64,000 nt of DNA, taken from the NCBI RefSeq assembly GCF_024172185.1, contig NZ_JAMZEC010000001.1, positions 2,356,001 through 2,420,000 of the forward strand, in the 5' to 3' direction. The DNA is from Nonomuraea roseoviolacea subsp. carminata. Lineage in GTDB: Bacteria; Actinomycetota; Actinomycetes; Streptosporangiales; Streptosporangiaceae. This document shows, one piece after another, positions 1-8,165 of this stretch. Each line of letters starts with the position of its first letter. Within the stretch, counting starts at the first letter, position 1. The notes under the pieces were generated by a model. That model saw only the letters and a list, made by a program, of their open reading frames with translations. It had not been told where the DNA came from and ran no database searches. The translations under genes and the position numbers were made by a program.

Positions 1-642
1 ACCGAGATCGCCAAGGCCGTCGCCCGGATCGGCGCCCACGAGTGGCCCATCACCCTCACGCCGACGGTCCGCACGTTCCTCACCGAGGTCGCCGCCGCCT
101 TCGGCATCCCCTTCGACGAGAACGACCCCGCGCCGGTCCTCGACAAGATCGGGCCGCTGGTGCGCTTCGTCGGCGCCACCCTGAGCCACACCACCAACCC
201 CACCCAGCTCGACGCCGGCTACAAGTCCAACGTGATCCCCGGCCAGGCGAGCGCCGTCGTGGACGGCCGGTTCCTGCCCGGGCACGAGGACGAGTTCTTC
301 AAGACCGTGGACGAGCTGATCGGGCCGGGCGTGCGCCGCGAGTTCGTCCACCACGACATCGCGCTGGAGACCTCGTTCGACGGCGCCCTCGTCGAGTCGA
401 TGATCGCCGCGCTCAAGGCGGAGGACCCGACGGCGCGGGCGGTCCCGTACTGCATGTCGGGCGGCACCGACAACAAGACCTTCTTCGCCGACCTCGGCGT
501 GCGCGGATTCGGCTTCGTGCCGCTGCGGCTGCCCGGCGACATGGACTTCGCGTCGATGTTCCACGGCGTGGACGAGCGGGTGCCGGTCGAGGCGCTGCAG
601 TTCGGCGTGCGGGTGCTCGACAGGCTCCTCCTAAACTACTGA
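1..642 (+). CDS. M20 family metallopeptidase, C-terminal part (cut by window edge)
   Basis: The frame is open from the first base and ends at a stop at 642, leaving about 213 residues of a longer protein that starts outside the window. The remaining part has the dimerisation-domain segment (VIPGQASAVVDGRFLPG) and the closing catalytic segment with GGTDNKTFF and a late His (FHGVDERVPVEAL) typical of M20/M25/M40 peptidases that hydrolyse amide or peptide bonds with two metal ions. The next gene, purine nucleoside phosphorylase, starts two bases after the stop, so they are probably cotranscribed. In M. tuberculosis M20-type ami genes also precede the PNP gene. The substrate cannot be read from the fragment. 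Confidence 0.85.
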   Translation, partial: TEIAKAVARIGAHEWPITLTPTVRTFLTEVAAAFGIPFDENDPAPVLDKIGPLVRFVGATLSHTTNPTQLDAGYKSNVIPGQASAVVDGRFLPGHEDEFFKTVDELIGPGVRREFVHHDIALETSFDGALVESMIAALKAEDPTARAVPYCMSGGTDNKTFFADLGVRGFGFVPLRLPGDMDFASMFHGVDERVPVEALQFGVRVLDRLLLNY

Positions 643-643
643 G

Positions 644-1447
644 GTGACCAACGACCCGTACAAACTGGCCGGTGAGGCGGCCGCGGCGCTGAAAGCCGCG
701 ACCGGCCTCGACACCTTCGACGTCGCCCTCGTGATGGGCTCCGGCTGGGTCCCGGCCGCGGACGCGCTCGGGGAGGTCGTGACGGAGATCCCGCTCACCG
801 ACCTGCCCGGCTTCGCGGCCCCCGCCGTCGCCGGGCACGGCGGCAAGCTCCGCCTCGTCCGCACCGGCGGCGGCCGGCACGCGCTCGTCCTGCTCGGCCG
901 CAGCCACCTCTACGAGGGCCGGGGCGTCGACGCGGTCGTCCACGGCGTGCGCACCGTCGCCGCCGCCGGGGTCCGCACGATCGTCCTGACCAACGCCGCC
1001 GGCGGCCTGCGCCCCGAGACGCAGCGCGTGGGCGACCCGGTGCTGATCAGCGACCACATCAACATGACCGGCGCCAACCCGATCACCGGCACCACGTTCA
1101 TCGACCTGTCCGAGGTCTACTCCAAGCGGCTGCGCGCGCTCGTCCACGAGGTGGACCCCTCGATCGCGGAGGGCGTCTACGTCGCCTTCCGCGGCCCCAC
1201 CTACGAGACGCCCGCCGAGATCCGCATGCTGCGCACGCTCGGCGGCGACCTCATCGGCATGTCCACGGTGCTGGAGGCCGTCGCCGCCCGCGAGGCCGGG
1301 CTGGAGGTGCTCGGCGTCTCGCTGGTCACCAACCCCGGCGCGGGCCTGTCCGACCAGCCGCTCGACCACACCGAGGTCCTGGAGGTCGGCCGCGCCACGG
1401 CCGCCCGCATGGGCATCCTGCTGGCCAAGGTCCTCGACCGCGTATGA
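644..1447 (+). CDS. punA: Purine-nucleoside phosphorylase (trimeric class)
   Basis: Cleaves purine nucleosides with phosphate to the free base and (deoxy)ribose-1-phosphate in the cytosol. The 267-residue length fits the trimeric PNP class. Visible motifs are the phosphate loop MGSGW (about 31-35), GRSHLYEG, TNAAGGL, the purine-site GPTYETPAE and the late SLVTNPGAG with the base-contacting Asn. The start is a GTG two bases after the preceding stop. The 3' end overlaps the phosphosugar mutase by ATGA, which indicates translational coupling and suggests that ribose-1-phosphate is passed to that mutase. The order PNP then mutase matches deoD-pmmB of mycobacteria. Confidence 0.95.
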   Translation: MTNDPYKLAGEAAAALKAATGLDTFDVALVMGSGWVPAADALGEVVTEIPLTDLPGFAAPAVAGHGGKLRLVRTGGGRHALVLLGRSHLYEGRGVDAVVHGVRTVAAAGVRTIVLTNAAGGLRPETQRVGDPVLISDHINMTGANPITGTTFIDLSEVYSKRLRALVHEVDPSIAEGVYVAFRGPTYETPAEIRMLRTLGGDLIGMSTVLEAVAAREAGLEVLGVSLVTNPGAGLSDQPLDHTEVLEVGRATAARMGILLAKVLDRV

Positions 1448-3096
1448 GCGGCGACACCTCCTCCATCGACCTGGCCGGGGCCGCCCGCGCCTGGCTGGCG
1501 CAGGACCCCGACCCCGAGACCCGGGCCGAGCTGTCGGCCCTCCTCGACGCGGGCGACACCGAGGCGCTGCTCGACCGGTTCGGGCAGCGGCTGGAGTTCG
1601 GCACGGCAGGGCTGCGCGGCGAGCTGGGCGCGGGGCCCAACCGCATGAACCGGGTCACCGTCATGCGCGCCGCCGCCGGTCTCGCCGCGGTGCTCGGCCC
1701 CGGCCGGCACGTGGTCATCGGCTACGACGCCCGGCGCAACTCCGACGTGTTCGCCCGCGACACGGCCGCCGTGCTGACCGGCGCCGGGCTGCACGCCTCG
1801 ATCCTGCCGTGCCCGCTGCCCACGCCGGTGCTCGCGTTCGCCGTGCTCCACCTGGAGGCCGACGCGGGCGTCATGGTCACGGCCAGCCACAACCCGCCCC
1901 GCGACAACGGCTACAAGGTCTACTGGGGCGACGGCTCCCAGATCACGCCGCCGATCGACGGCCGGATCTCGGCCGCGATCGACGCCGTGGGCCGCGTCGA
2001 CGAGCTGCCGCTCGGCACGCCCGGCACGCTGACCGAGCTGAGCGAGGACCTCGTCGACGACTACATCGACGCCGTCACCACGCTGCCGCTGGGCGACGCC
2101 CGCGACCTGCGGGTGGCGTACACGCCGCTGCACGGCGTCGGCGGCGCGACGCTGACCGACGCGTTCCTGCGGGCCGGCTTCCCGAGCCCGATGGGGGTCG
2201 AGGAGCAGCGCGACCCCGACCCCGGCTTCCCGACGGTGGCCTTCCCCAACCCCGAGGAACCCGGGGCCATGGACCTCGCCGCCGCGCTGGCCGCCCGCAC
2301 GAAGGCCGACCTCGTGCTGGCCAACGACCCCGACGCCGACCGGTGCGCGGTGGGCGTGCCGCTGGCCGACGGGTCGGTGCGCATGCTGACGGGCGACGAG
2401 GTGGGCGGGCTGCTCGCCGAGCACGTGATCACCCACACCACGGGCGACCGCATGGTGGCCACCACGATCGTCTCCTCCACCCTGCTCGGCAAGATCGCCC
2501 GCGCCCACGGCGTCCGCTACGGCGAGACGCTGACCGGGTTCAAGTGGATCATCAAGGCGGGTCCTGGCCTGGTGTTCGGCTACGAGGAGGCCATCGGCTA
2601 CAGCGTCGGGTCCGCCGCGGGGCTGCCGGTGCGCGACAAGGACGGCATCGGCGCCGCCCTCACGGTCGCGGCCGTCGCCGCCGCCGCCAAGCGCGACGGC
2701 CGCACGCTGCTCGACCTCCTCGACGACCAGGCCCGCCGCTACGGGCTGCACGCCACCTCGCAGCTCTCGGTCCGGGTCGAGGACCTGTCGCTGATCGCGG
2801 GCGCCATGGCCCGGCTGCGGGCGACTCCCCCGGCCGCGCTGGGTGGCCGCGCGGTGGAGCGGGCCGACGACCTGAGCCGGGGCGACGGCGGCCTGCCGCC
2901 GACCGACGGCCTGCGCTACACGCTGTCGGACGGCGCCCGCGTCGTGGTGCGCCCCTCGGGCACGGAGCCCAAGCTCAAGTGCTACCTGGAGGTCGTGGTC
3001 CCGGTCACGGGCGACGTTCCGGCGGCCCGCGCCGAGGCCGCCCGCGCCCTCGACGCCCTCAGGGCCGACCTGACCAAGGCCCTCGACCTGCACTGA
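1444..3096 (+). CDS. Phosphosugar mutase (phosphomannomutase/phosphopentomutase-like)
   Basis: A 550-residue member of the alpha-D-phosphohexomutase superfamily, which moves phosphate between C1 and C6 (or C5) of a sugar. All four signature loops are present: the phosphoserine loop TASHNPPRDNGYK, the metal loop NDPDADR, the sugar loop GYEEAIGY and the phosphate-binding RPSGTEPKLK. It overlaps punA by four bases (ATGA). This family includes PmmB-type enzymes and PGM2-like phosphopentomutases; the coupling to PNP makes conversion of ribose-1-phosphate to ribose-5-phosphate a reasonable inference, but the sequence does not settle substrate preference. A strong hairpin follows at 3108-3136. Confidence 0.9.
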   Translation: MSGDTSSIDLAGAARAWLAQDPDPETRAELSALLDAGDTEALLDRFGQRLEFGTAGLRGELGAGPNRMNRVTVMRAAAGLAAVLGPGRHVVIGYDARRNSDVFARDTAAVLTGAGLHASILPCPLPTPVLAFAVLHLEADAGVMVTASHNPPRDNGYKVYWGDGSQITPPIDGRISAAIDAVGRVDELPLGTPGTLTELSEDLVDDYIDAVTTLPLGDARDLRVAYTPLHGVGGATLTDAFLRAGFPSPMGVEEQRDPDPGFPTVAFPNPEEPGAMDLAAALAARTKADLVLANDPDADRCAVGVPLADGSVRMLTGDEVGGLLAEHVITHTTGDRMVATTIVSSTLLGKIARAHGVRYGETLTGFKWIIKAGPGLVFGYEEAIGYSVGSAAGLPVRDKDGIGAALTVAAVAAAAKRDGRTLLDLLDDQARRYGLHATSQLSVRVEDLSLIAGAMARLRATPPAALGGRAVERADDLSRGDGGLPPTDGLRYTLSDGARVVVRPSGTEPKLKCYLEVVVPVTGDVPAARAEAARALDALRADLTKALDLH

Positions 3097-3107
3097 CGTC
3101 CACGGCC

Positions 3108-3136
3108 CCGGCCGGGCGACCGTCACGCCCGGCCGG
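3108..3136. terminator. Hairpin between convergent genes
   Basis: A perfect 11-bp inverted repeat (CCGGCCGGGCG and its complement) with a 7-nt loop. It lies just after the phosphosugar mutase and, on the other strand, overlaps the end of the NmrA-like remnant downstream of the ECF41 sigma gene. It can serve both strands; there is no clear U-tract, as is common in actinomycetes. Confidence 0.6.
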
Positions 3137-3203
3137 ACGTCCCACTCCCCGACCGGGCGACCTCGGCGCCGACGTTGCCGGTGCCACCGGTCACCAGATA
3201 CAT
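3123..3203 (-). pseudogene. 5' remnant of an NmrA-like NAD(P)-binding oxidoreductase gene
   Basis: On the minus strand an ATG at 3203 is preceded by a good ribosome binding site (AGGAG, 7 nt upstream) and opens a 26-codon frame. Its first 17 residues read MYLVTGGTGNVGAEVAR, the dinucleotide-binding N-terminus of NmrA-type NAD(P)-dependent oxidoreductases. The frame then runs into the terminator hairpin and stops at 3123. The rest of the roughly 280-residue family is absent. It begins 19 bases after the ECF41 sigma stop, so it looks like the third gene of that operon, removed by deletion. A functional micro-peptide is possible but less likely. Confidence 0.6.
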
Positions 3204-3222
3204 GGTGCGGATCTCCTGTTCG

Positions 3223-4146
3223 TCAACGGGTGGGCCGGCGGGCCTGGTTGGCCTCGCGGACGACCGCCCAGGCGTCCGCCACGGGGCCCAGGTGCCGCAG
3301 CTTGTCGGGGTTGATCACGGCGCGGATCGTCTGGACCCGCCCGTCGAGGACGTCGAGCGCCAGGGCGTTGACGACCTTGCCGTCGCGGTCGCGGAAGATG
3401 GCGCCCGGCTGGCCGTTCATCTCGTGCGGCTCCACCGTGCCGCCGATCCGCAGGAACGGCGCGACGATCGAGGCCAGCGTCCGGGCGACGTTCTCGGCGC
3501 CGAAGACGCCCTTGCCCCACAGCGGGGCCTTGCCGCCGCTGTCACCGACCATCCGCACGTCGGCGGCCAGCAGCTCCCGCAGCCCCTCCACGTCCCCTTC
3601 ACGGAAGGCGTCGAAGAACCGTCCGGCGAGCTCCTCCCGTTCCCGGCGATCCGCCGCGAACCGGGCGCGTCCGGCGTCCATGTGGCGGCGCGCCCGCACC
3701 GCGAGCTGACGGCACGCCGCCTCCGAGCGGCCCACCGCCGAGGCGACCTCCGTGAAACCGAACCCGAACACCTCCCGCAGCACGAAGACCGCCCGCTCCA
3801 GCGGGCTGAGCCGCTCCAGCAGCAGCAGGGCCGCCATCGACACCGAGTCGGCCAGCTCCGCCGACCGCTCCGGGTCCTCGTACGGGTCGGCCAGCAGCGG
3901 CTCGGGGAACCACTGCCCGGCGTACTCCTCCCGCCGCACGCGCGCCGAGCGCAGCACGTCGATCGCGATCCGCGACACCGTGGCCGACAGGAACGCCTTG
4001 ACCGAGGCCGGCCGGGTCGCGGAGGACGCGTAGCGCAGCCAGGTCTCCTGCACCGCGTCCTCGGCCTCGCTCACGCTGCCGAGAATCCGGTAGGCGATCG
4101 AGAACAGCAACGGCCGCAGCTCCTGGAACTCCTGCGCCCTGCTCAT
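3223..4146 (-). CDS. ECF41-type RNA polymerase sigma factor with SnoaL-like C-terminal domain
   Basis: A 307-residue extracytoplasmic-function sigma factor: region 2 near the N-terminus (FSIAYRILGSVSEAEDAVQ), region 4 around residues 115-160 (FTEVASAVGRSEAACRQL), then a SnoaL/NTF2-like tail. Two ECF41 marks are visible: a WxPEP motif in the linker (WFPEP) and the NPDKL motif close to the C-terminus. In this group the fused tail, rather than a separate anti-sigma factor, modulates activity. The ATG at 4146 overlaps the stop of the epimerase gene (ATGA), so the two are coupled. ECF41 genes are known to sit beside carboxymuconolactone decarboxylase, oxidoreductase or epimerase genes, which are their usual targets; here an epimerase is upstream and an oxidoreductase remnant downstream. 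Confidence 0.92.
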   Translation of the reverse strand: MSRAQEFQELRPLLFSIAYRILGSVSEAEDAVQETWLRYASSATRPASVKAFLSATVSRIAIDVLRSARVRREEYAGQWFPEPLLADPYEDPERSAELADSVSMAALLLLERLSPLERAVFVLREVFGFGFTEVASAVGRSEAACRQLAVRARRHMDAGRARFAADRREREELAGRFFDAFREGDVEGLRELLAADVRMVGDSGGKAPLWGKGVFGAENVARTLASIVAPFLRIGGTVEPHEMNGQPGAIFRDRDGKVVNALALDVLDGRVQTIRAVINPDKLRHLGPVADAWAVVREANQARRPTR

Positions 4147-5060
4147 GCCAGCTCCTCCTCGAACCCCTGCCGCCAGGACGGGTGGCGCAGCTCCCAGCCG
4201 AGCTCCCGCTTGGCCTTGGCGTTGGAGAACCCGCGCCCCTCGGTCATCATCGCGACCGCCGCCGGGCCGGCCAGCAGCCGGGCCAGCCAGACGGGGATCC
4301 GCATGGGCGGCTTCGCCCCGGCGCACGCCGCCAGGTGGGGCAGCCACTCGCGGGCCGGGGCCGGCTCGTCGTCCACGATGTTGAACACGCCTCTGGCCCG
4401 CTGCTCCACCGCGAGCACGGTGGCGTCGGCCGCGTCGTCCAGGTGCACCCACGAGCTGTGGCCGCCGCCGTCGCCGATCACCGGGTACTGCCGCCTGCGC
4501 ACCAGCTCGACCTGGTCGCCGGTGGCGCCCGGCCCGTAGAACGAGCCGTAGCGCAGGACCGCGCCCCCGGCCCTGACCACCACGTCCTCCAGGTGCCGGA
4601 TCGCCCGTGCCCCCTGGCCGGTGCTGGTGGGGTCCAGCGGGTCCTCCTCGGTCTTGATCCATCCGCCCTCGCGGATGCCATTCCAGGAGGCGTAGCCCTG
4701 GGCGACGACGTGCGGCACCCCGGTCGCCTCGGCGGCGGCCAGCAGGTGGTCCGTCCCCTCGCTGCGCAGCCGGTTGGTGACGGCGAACCAGCGGTCGAAG
4801 TGCTTGATGTCGGGCTTGCCGGAAATAGCCGTCATCTGGTGCACGATCACGTCCGGCCGGGCGTGGGCCACGGCCTCACCGACCGAGCGGGCGTCCAGCC
4901 CGTCCATCACGACGGCCTCGGCGCCCAGCCGCTCCAGCAGGCCGAGCCTGGCCTGACTGGTCGTGGTCGCCGTCACCTCGTGGCCCCGCGCCACGAGCCG
5001 CGGCACCAGCCGCCGCCCCAACACCCCGGCCCCGCCGGCCACGAACACCCGCATGACCAT
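4143..5060 (-). CDS. NAD-dependent epimerase/dehydratase family protein
   Basis: An extended short-chain dehydrogenase of about 305 residues. The N-terminus MRVFVAGGAGVLGRRLV carries the Rossmann GxxGxxG motif that binds NAD(P). Later segments resemble atypical SDR epimerases (LRYGSFYGPG, WVHLDDAADA), but the usual YxxxK catalytic motif is not obvious, so the chemistry is uncertain. The start is ambiguous among 5093, 5060 (MVMRVF) and 5054; a start just before the Rossmann motif is most likely. The stop overlaps the ECF41 sigma start, so it is the first gene of a sigma-effector operon and probably a target of that sigma factor. Substrate unknown. Confidence 0.88.
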   Translation of the reverse strand: MVMRVFVAGGAGVLGRRLVPRLVARGHEVTATTTSQARLGLLERLGAEAVVMDGLDARSVGEAVAHARPDVIVHQMTAISGKPDIKHFDRWFAVTNRLRSEGTDHLLAAAEATGVPHVVAQGYASWNGIREGGWIKTEEDPLDPTSTGQGARAIRHLEDVVVRAGGAVLRYGSFYGPGATGDQVELVRRRQYPVIGDGGGHSSWVHLDDAADATVLAVEQRARGVFNIVDDEPAPAREWLPHLAACAGAKPPMRIPVWLARLLAGPAAVAMMTEGRGFSNAKAKRELGWELRHPSWRQGFEEELA

Positions 5061-5106
5061 CACCTTCCCGACGCGCATGTCTGTCTCCGTCACCCGAGAC
5101 GAGACA

Positions 5107-5136
5107 GCCCGCCCGCCTGTGACATGGCGGGCGGGC
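5107..5136 (-). terminator. Hairpin terminator after the GyrI-like gene
   Basis: A perfect 11-bp inverted repeat (GCCCGCCCGCC and complement) with an 8-nt loop between the stop of the GyrI-like gene at 5196 and the start of the epimerase. It separates the MerR/sigma/GyrI operon from the ECF41 operon. Confidence 0.6.
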
Positions 5137-5195
5137 GGGTGCCCTGGGAGGGCTCAAGCGAGCCGTCGCGGGCGGGCGGGGGGCTCTGGGGGCGC

Positions 5196-5699
5196 TCAGG
5201 CGAGGCGGAACTCCAGCGTGGTGTCCCAGTTCGCCGGGTCGGGCTCGACGCGCGGGTCGGTCTCGTAGAGCTCCAGGCGGCAGCCCCAGCGCTCGACGCC
5301 GTCGCGCTCCGCGAGGTCCCACGTCAGGCCCTCCTTGTCCGCCCAGGCCAGCAGGTCGCCGATGACGCCGGCCAGGCGGTCGGGGTGGCCGTGGTGGGTG
5401 ACCGTGGCGTAGCGCCCGGCCGGGAGCGCGGCGGCGAAGAAGCCGGCCTCCTCCGCCAGTGAGCCGTCCACGGGCCGGGCGATCGGCACGCCCGCCTCCA
5501 CCTCCAGGCGGTCGGCGGCCGTCTCGATCACCCGGTACCTCAGGAACGGGGCGCCGGCCAGGGCGAGGCCCTGCCGTCCCAGCCAGGCGATCAGCTCGGG
5601 GATGCGGTCGGCCACCTCGCCGAAGGTCGTCATGGTGATGGTCCTGAGCACGCCGACGTAGGGGCGGTCGGGATGGGCCACGATGCGGGGCATGGTCAT
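5196..5699 (-). CDS. GyrI-like small-molecule-binding domain protein
   Basis: A stand-alone 167-residue protein resembling the GyrI-like/AraC effector-binding fold that binds small hydrophobic or cationic ligands (for example GRYATVTHHGHPDRLAG in the middle and WGCRLELYETDP near the end). There is no DNA-binding domain, signal peptide or membrane segment. The ATG at 5699 has an ideal ribosome binding site (AGGAGG, 5 nt upstream) and lies 15 bases after the stop of the frameshifted ECF sigma gene, so it is the last gene of the MerR/sigma/GyrI operon. The MerR protein two genes upstream carries a related domain, so both may sense the same class of compound. Ligand unknown. Confidence 0.82.
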   Translation of the reverse strand: MTMPRIVAHPDRPYVGVLRTITMTTFGEVADRIPELIAWLGRQGLALAGAPFLRYRVIETAADRLEVEAGVPIARPVDGSLAEEAGFFAAALPAGRYATVTHHGHPDRLAGVIGDLLAWADKEGLTWDLAERDGVERWGCRLELYETDPRVEPDPANWDTTLEFRLA

Positions 5700-5714
5700 G
5701 GGTTCCTCCTTCTC

Positions 5715-6691
5715 TCACCCATGGGTACGGAGCCGGGGCGCCGAACTCATCGGCAGGCCGAACATCGGGAACAGCCGGTCACCGAGAAAGGTGGTCTGGC
5801 CCGTGACCAGCCCGCCCGAGGTCTCGAACAGCACCAGCGCGAACGGCCGCCCCTCCCGGTACTGGCCGAAGGCCGCGGCGCCGTTCGCCCGCCCGGCGGG
5901 CACCAGCCGGGACCCCGCGCAGGGCGCCCCGGCCGCCCGCAGGACCGCGCCGACGGCGTCCCGGCCGCGCAGCCACCAGGTGTACGGCGGCATCGCCATC
6001 GTGGCGTCCTCGTGCAGCAGCGCGACCAGGGTCTCGACGTCGTAGCGCTCGAAGGCGTCCACGTACCGGCCGAGCAGCTCCTCGTCCACCCCCTCGTACG
6101 GCGTCTCCGGCGCGGCCGGGAGCGCGGCCCTGGCCCGCTGGAGCGCGCTGTTGACCGCGGCGACGCTCACGCCGAGCAGGCCGGCGACCTCGGCGGCGCT
6201 CCAGCGCAGCACCTCGCGCAGGATCAGCACGGCCCGCTGGCGCGCCGGCAGCCGCTGCAGGGCCGCCACGAACGCCAGCCGCACCGTCTCCCTGGTCACC
6301 GCCAGCTCGGCCGGGTCGGGAGGCGGCAGGCGGCCGTCGGGCAGCGGCAGCACCCAGCGCTCCTCCGGCAGCGGCGCGCCCAGCCCGGCGCCGGGGGTGG
6401 CCGCCGGGGTGAGGTCCATGGCGAGGGCCCGGCGCTGGGGACCGCGCAGCATGTCCGGCAGACGTTCGTGGCGATGGCGAACAGCCAGGAACGGACGGAG
6501 GCGCGGCCCGGGTCGTAGCGGTCGAGGCCGCGCCACGCCTTGACCAGGGTCTCCTGCACCGCGTCCTCGGCCTCGAACCCGGAGCCGAGCATGCGGTAGC
6601 AGTAGCCGGTCAGCTCGGCGCGGTGCCGTTCGAGGTCGGCGGGCCCGTCACCGCCGCCGGGGCCACCTCGACCTGGAGCTCCGTCACCCAC
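5715..6691 (-). pseudogene. ECF sigma factor with SnoaL-like tail, broken by a -1 frameshift
   Basis: The sigma factor is split between two frames. Upstream one frame encodes region 2 ([21 protein letters not shown], then [14 protein letters not shown]). After that Cys the expected continuation [15 protein letters not shown] is found in the next frame, which carries region 4 (WSAAEVAGLLGVSVAAVNSA) and a SnoaL-like tail to the stop at 5715. One base is missing near 6455-6459: minus strand reads TGCCGGACATG where TGCCTGGACATG is expected. Family relatives (SigX5/TIGR02960-like) are about 320 residues. The likely GTG start near 6691 overlaps the MerR gene by about 80 bases. A true mutation and a sequencing error cannot be told apart here. 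Confidence 0.75.
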
Positions 6692-7470
6692 GCGTCCTCC
6701 TCCTCCGGGCAGTGCAGGTACACCTCCCTGCCGAGCGACAGCGAACGGTACCCGTTCTCCTCGATCCAGTGCGCCAGCGCCTGGAACGTCTGCCCCACCC
6801 CGTCCATGCACCCGTGGTGCACGACCGTCGCCGCCGTCTCGACGCCCGGCAGCGTGACGACCCGCAGCCCGCCGCCGGCGGGCGGCTCGGCGGAGACCGG
6901 GAACGCGGCGTGGACCCGCACCGGCCCGTCGCCCTCCGGCAGGTAGTACGCGACGGACGGACCGGCCGGCGGCACGCCCGCCGCCTCCAGCCGCGCGCAC
7001 AGCTCTCCGAAGAGCGGCCCGATGACCGGACTGATGCTCTCCGGCTCGTAGCTCGGGGCGAGCGCGCTCAGCTCGGCCACCCGCGCCGGCGCCACCTTCT
7101 TGACCACCACGTCCGCGGGCGCCATGGCGCCCTCCGTCTCGATCGCGCGCAGCCGCGCCTCGACGCCGCGCAGCCGGGCCCGGTCGGCGCTGATGCGCGC
7201 CTCCAGTTCGGCGCGGCGCAGCCGCACCATGCCGTGCAGCTCCTCGGTGCTCACCTCGTCGTCGAGGATCGCCCTGACCTGCTCCAGCGTGAAGCCGAGG
7301 TCCTTGAGCGCGACGACGCGGTTGAGCCGGGAGAGCTGGGCCGCCTGGTAGGAGCGGTAGCCGGTGACCGGGTCCACGTGCGCGGGGCGCAGCAGGCCGA
7401 TGGCGTCGTAGTGGCGCAGCATGCGCACCGACACGAGCCCGAGCCTGGCGAAGTCTCCGATGCCGAACAT
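6610..7470 (-). CDS. MerR-family transcriptional regulator with GyrI-like effector domain
   Basis: A 286-residue one-component regulator. Residues 1-70 form the MerR winged helix ([20 protein letters not shown], then [16 protein letters not shown]), followed by a coiled-coil dimerisation helix rich in Arg, Glu and Leu to about residue 115, and a C-terminal GyrI-like ligand domain like that of BmrR/TipA-type regulators. It heads the minus-strand operon with an ECF sigma factor and a separate GyrI-like protein, whose expression it probably controls. The gene 3' end overlaps the start of the sigma gene. The ligand is unknown; drug-like or lipophilic compounds are typical for the family. Confidence 0.92.
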   Translation of the reverse strand: MFGIGDFARLGLVSVRMLRHYDAIGLLRPAHVDPVTGYRSYQAAQLSRLNRVVALKDLGFTLEQVRAILDDEVSTEELHGMVRLRRAELEARISADRARLRGVEARLRAIETEGAMAPADVVVKKVAPARVAELSALAPSYEPESISPVIGPLFGELCARLEAAGVPPAGPSVAYYLPEGDGPVRVHAAFPVSAEPPAGGGLRVVTLPGVETAATVVHHGCMDGVGQTFQALAHWIEENGYRSLSLGREVYLHCPEEEDAWVTELQVEVAPAAVTGPPTSNGTAPS

Positions 7471-7553
7471 GACCGCTCCAGGTGTAGGACCTCACACGGT
7501 GTCAGGGTCAACCGGTGTCGGGGTCAACCGATGCCGGGGCCGACCGGCGGTCG

Positions 7554-8165
7554 TCAGCCTGCCGCGACGGCGACGACCACCATGACCACGGCGAGGACGA
7601 TCGCCGCGAACGAGTCGTAGGCCCACGACACCCGCGCCGGACCCGGCTCCTTGCCGCGGTGCCGGGCCGTCTCGGCGCGCTCGGTGATCTGCTCCCCCAC
7701 CCAGTCGGCGTGGGTCCTGCCCGCCAGCGCGTCGGCCGCGTTCTGCTCGCCCTTGGTCAGCGTGGGCTCGGTGCGGAAGCGGCCCCGCTGCGGTTGCGCG
7801 GCGCCCCGGCGTCGCGCCCTGGCCCGCTCGCGGGCGCTGCTCACCGGGGTCCACAGCCGCAGCAGCTCGCCCGCGCCGTGGCGGACGTTGATGGAGTGGG
7901 AGACGGTGACCTCCTCGACCGACGCCCAGGGCACGGCGGTCGTGCGCAGCGGGTTGCGGCCGACCAGCGCGTCCTCGGTGAAGCGGGTGACCGGCCGGAG
8001 CGCGACCACGTACACGAGCGCGGTCAGGACGGCCAGCACGGCCAGCGCCACGAGCGCCGGCTTGCCGTTGTAGCGGACGATCAGGTCGAAGACGTTGAGC
8101 GCGGTGAACGCCACCCACACCCATCCGAGGACGAACGCGAACCGCGACCGGTAGGACTGCTTCAC
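7554..8165 (-). CDS. PH-domain-like membrane protein
   Basis: A 203-residue protein whose GTG start overlaps the stop of the adenosine deaminase gene (GTGA), so it is translated with it. There are two hydrophobic helices near the N-terminus ([18 protein letters not shown] and a second around [18 protein letters not shown]), a middle domain resembling bacterial PH-like domains ([17 protein letters not shown]), a charged stretch, and one more helix at the C-terminus ([15 protein letters not shown]). The role is unknown. Conserved association with add would need comparison across genomes. Confidence 0.8.
   Translation of the reverse strand: MKQSYRSRFAFVLGWVWVAFTALNVFDLIVRYNGKPALVALAVLAVLTALVYVVALRPVTRFTEDALVGRNPLRTTAVPWASVEEVTVSHSINVRHGAGELLRLWTPVSSARERARARRRGAAQPQRGRFRTEPTLTKGEQNAADALAGRTHADWVGEQITERAETARHRGKEPGPARVSWAYDSFAAIVLAVVMVVVAVAAG

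Noticed and set aside
1201..3126. A 641-codon minus-strand frame opposite punA and the phosphosugar mutase
   Set aside because: Low-complexity Gly/Arg/Val/Gln composition and full overlap with two strongly recognised genes; a codon-bias shadow.
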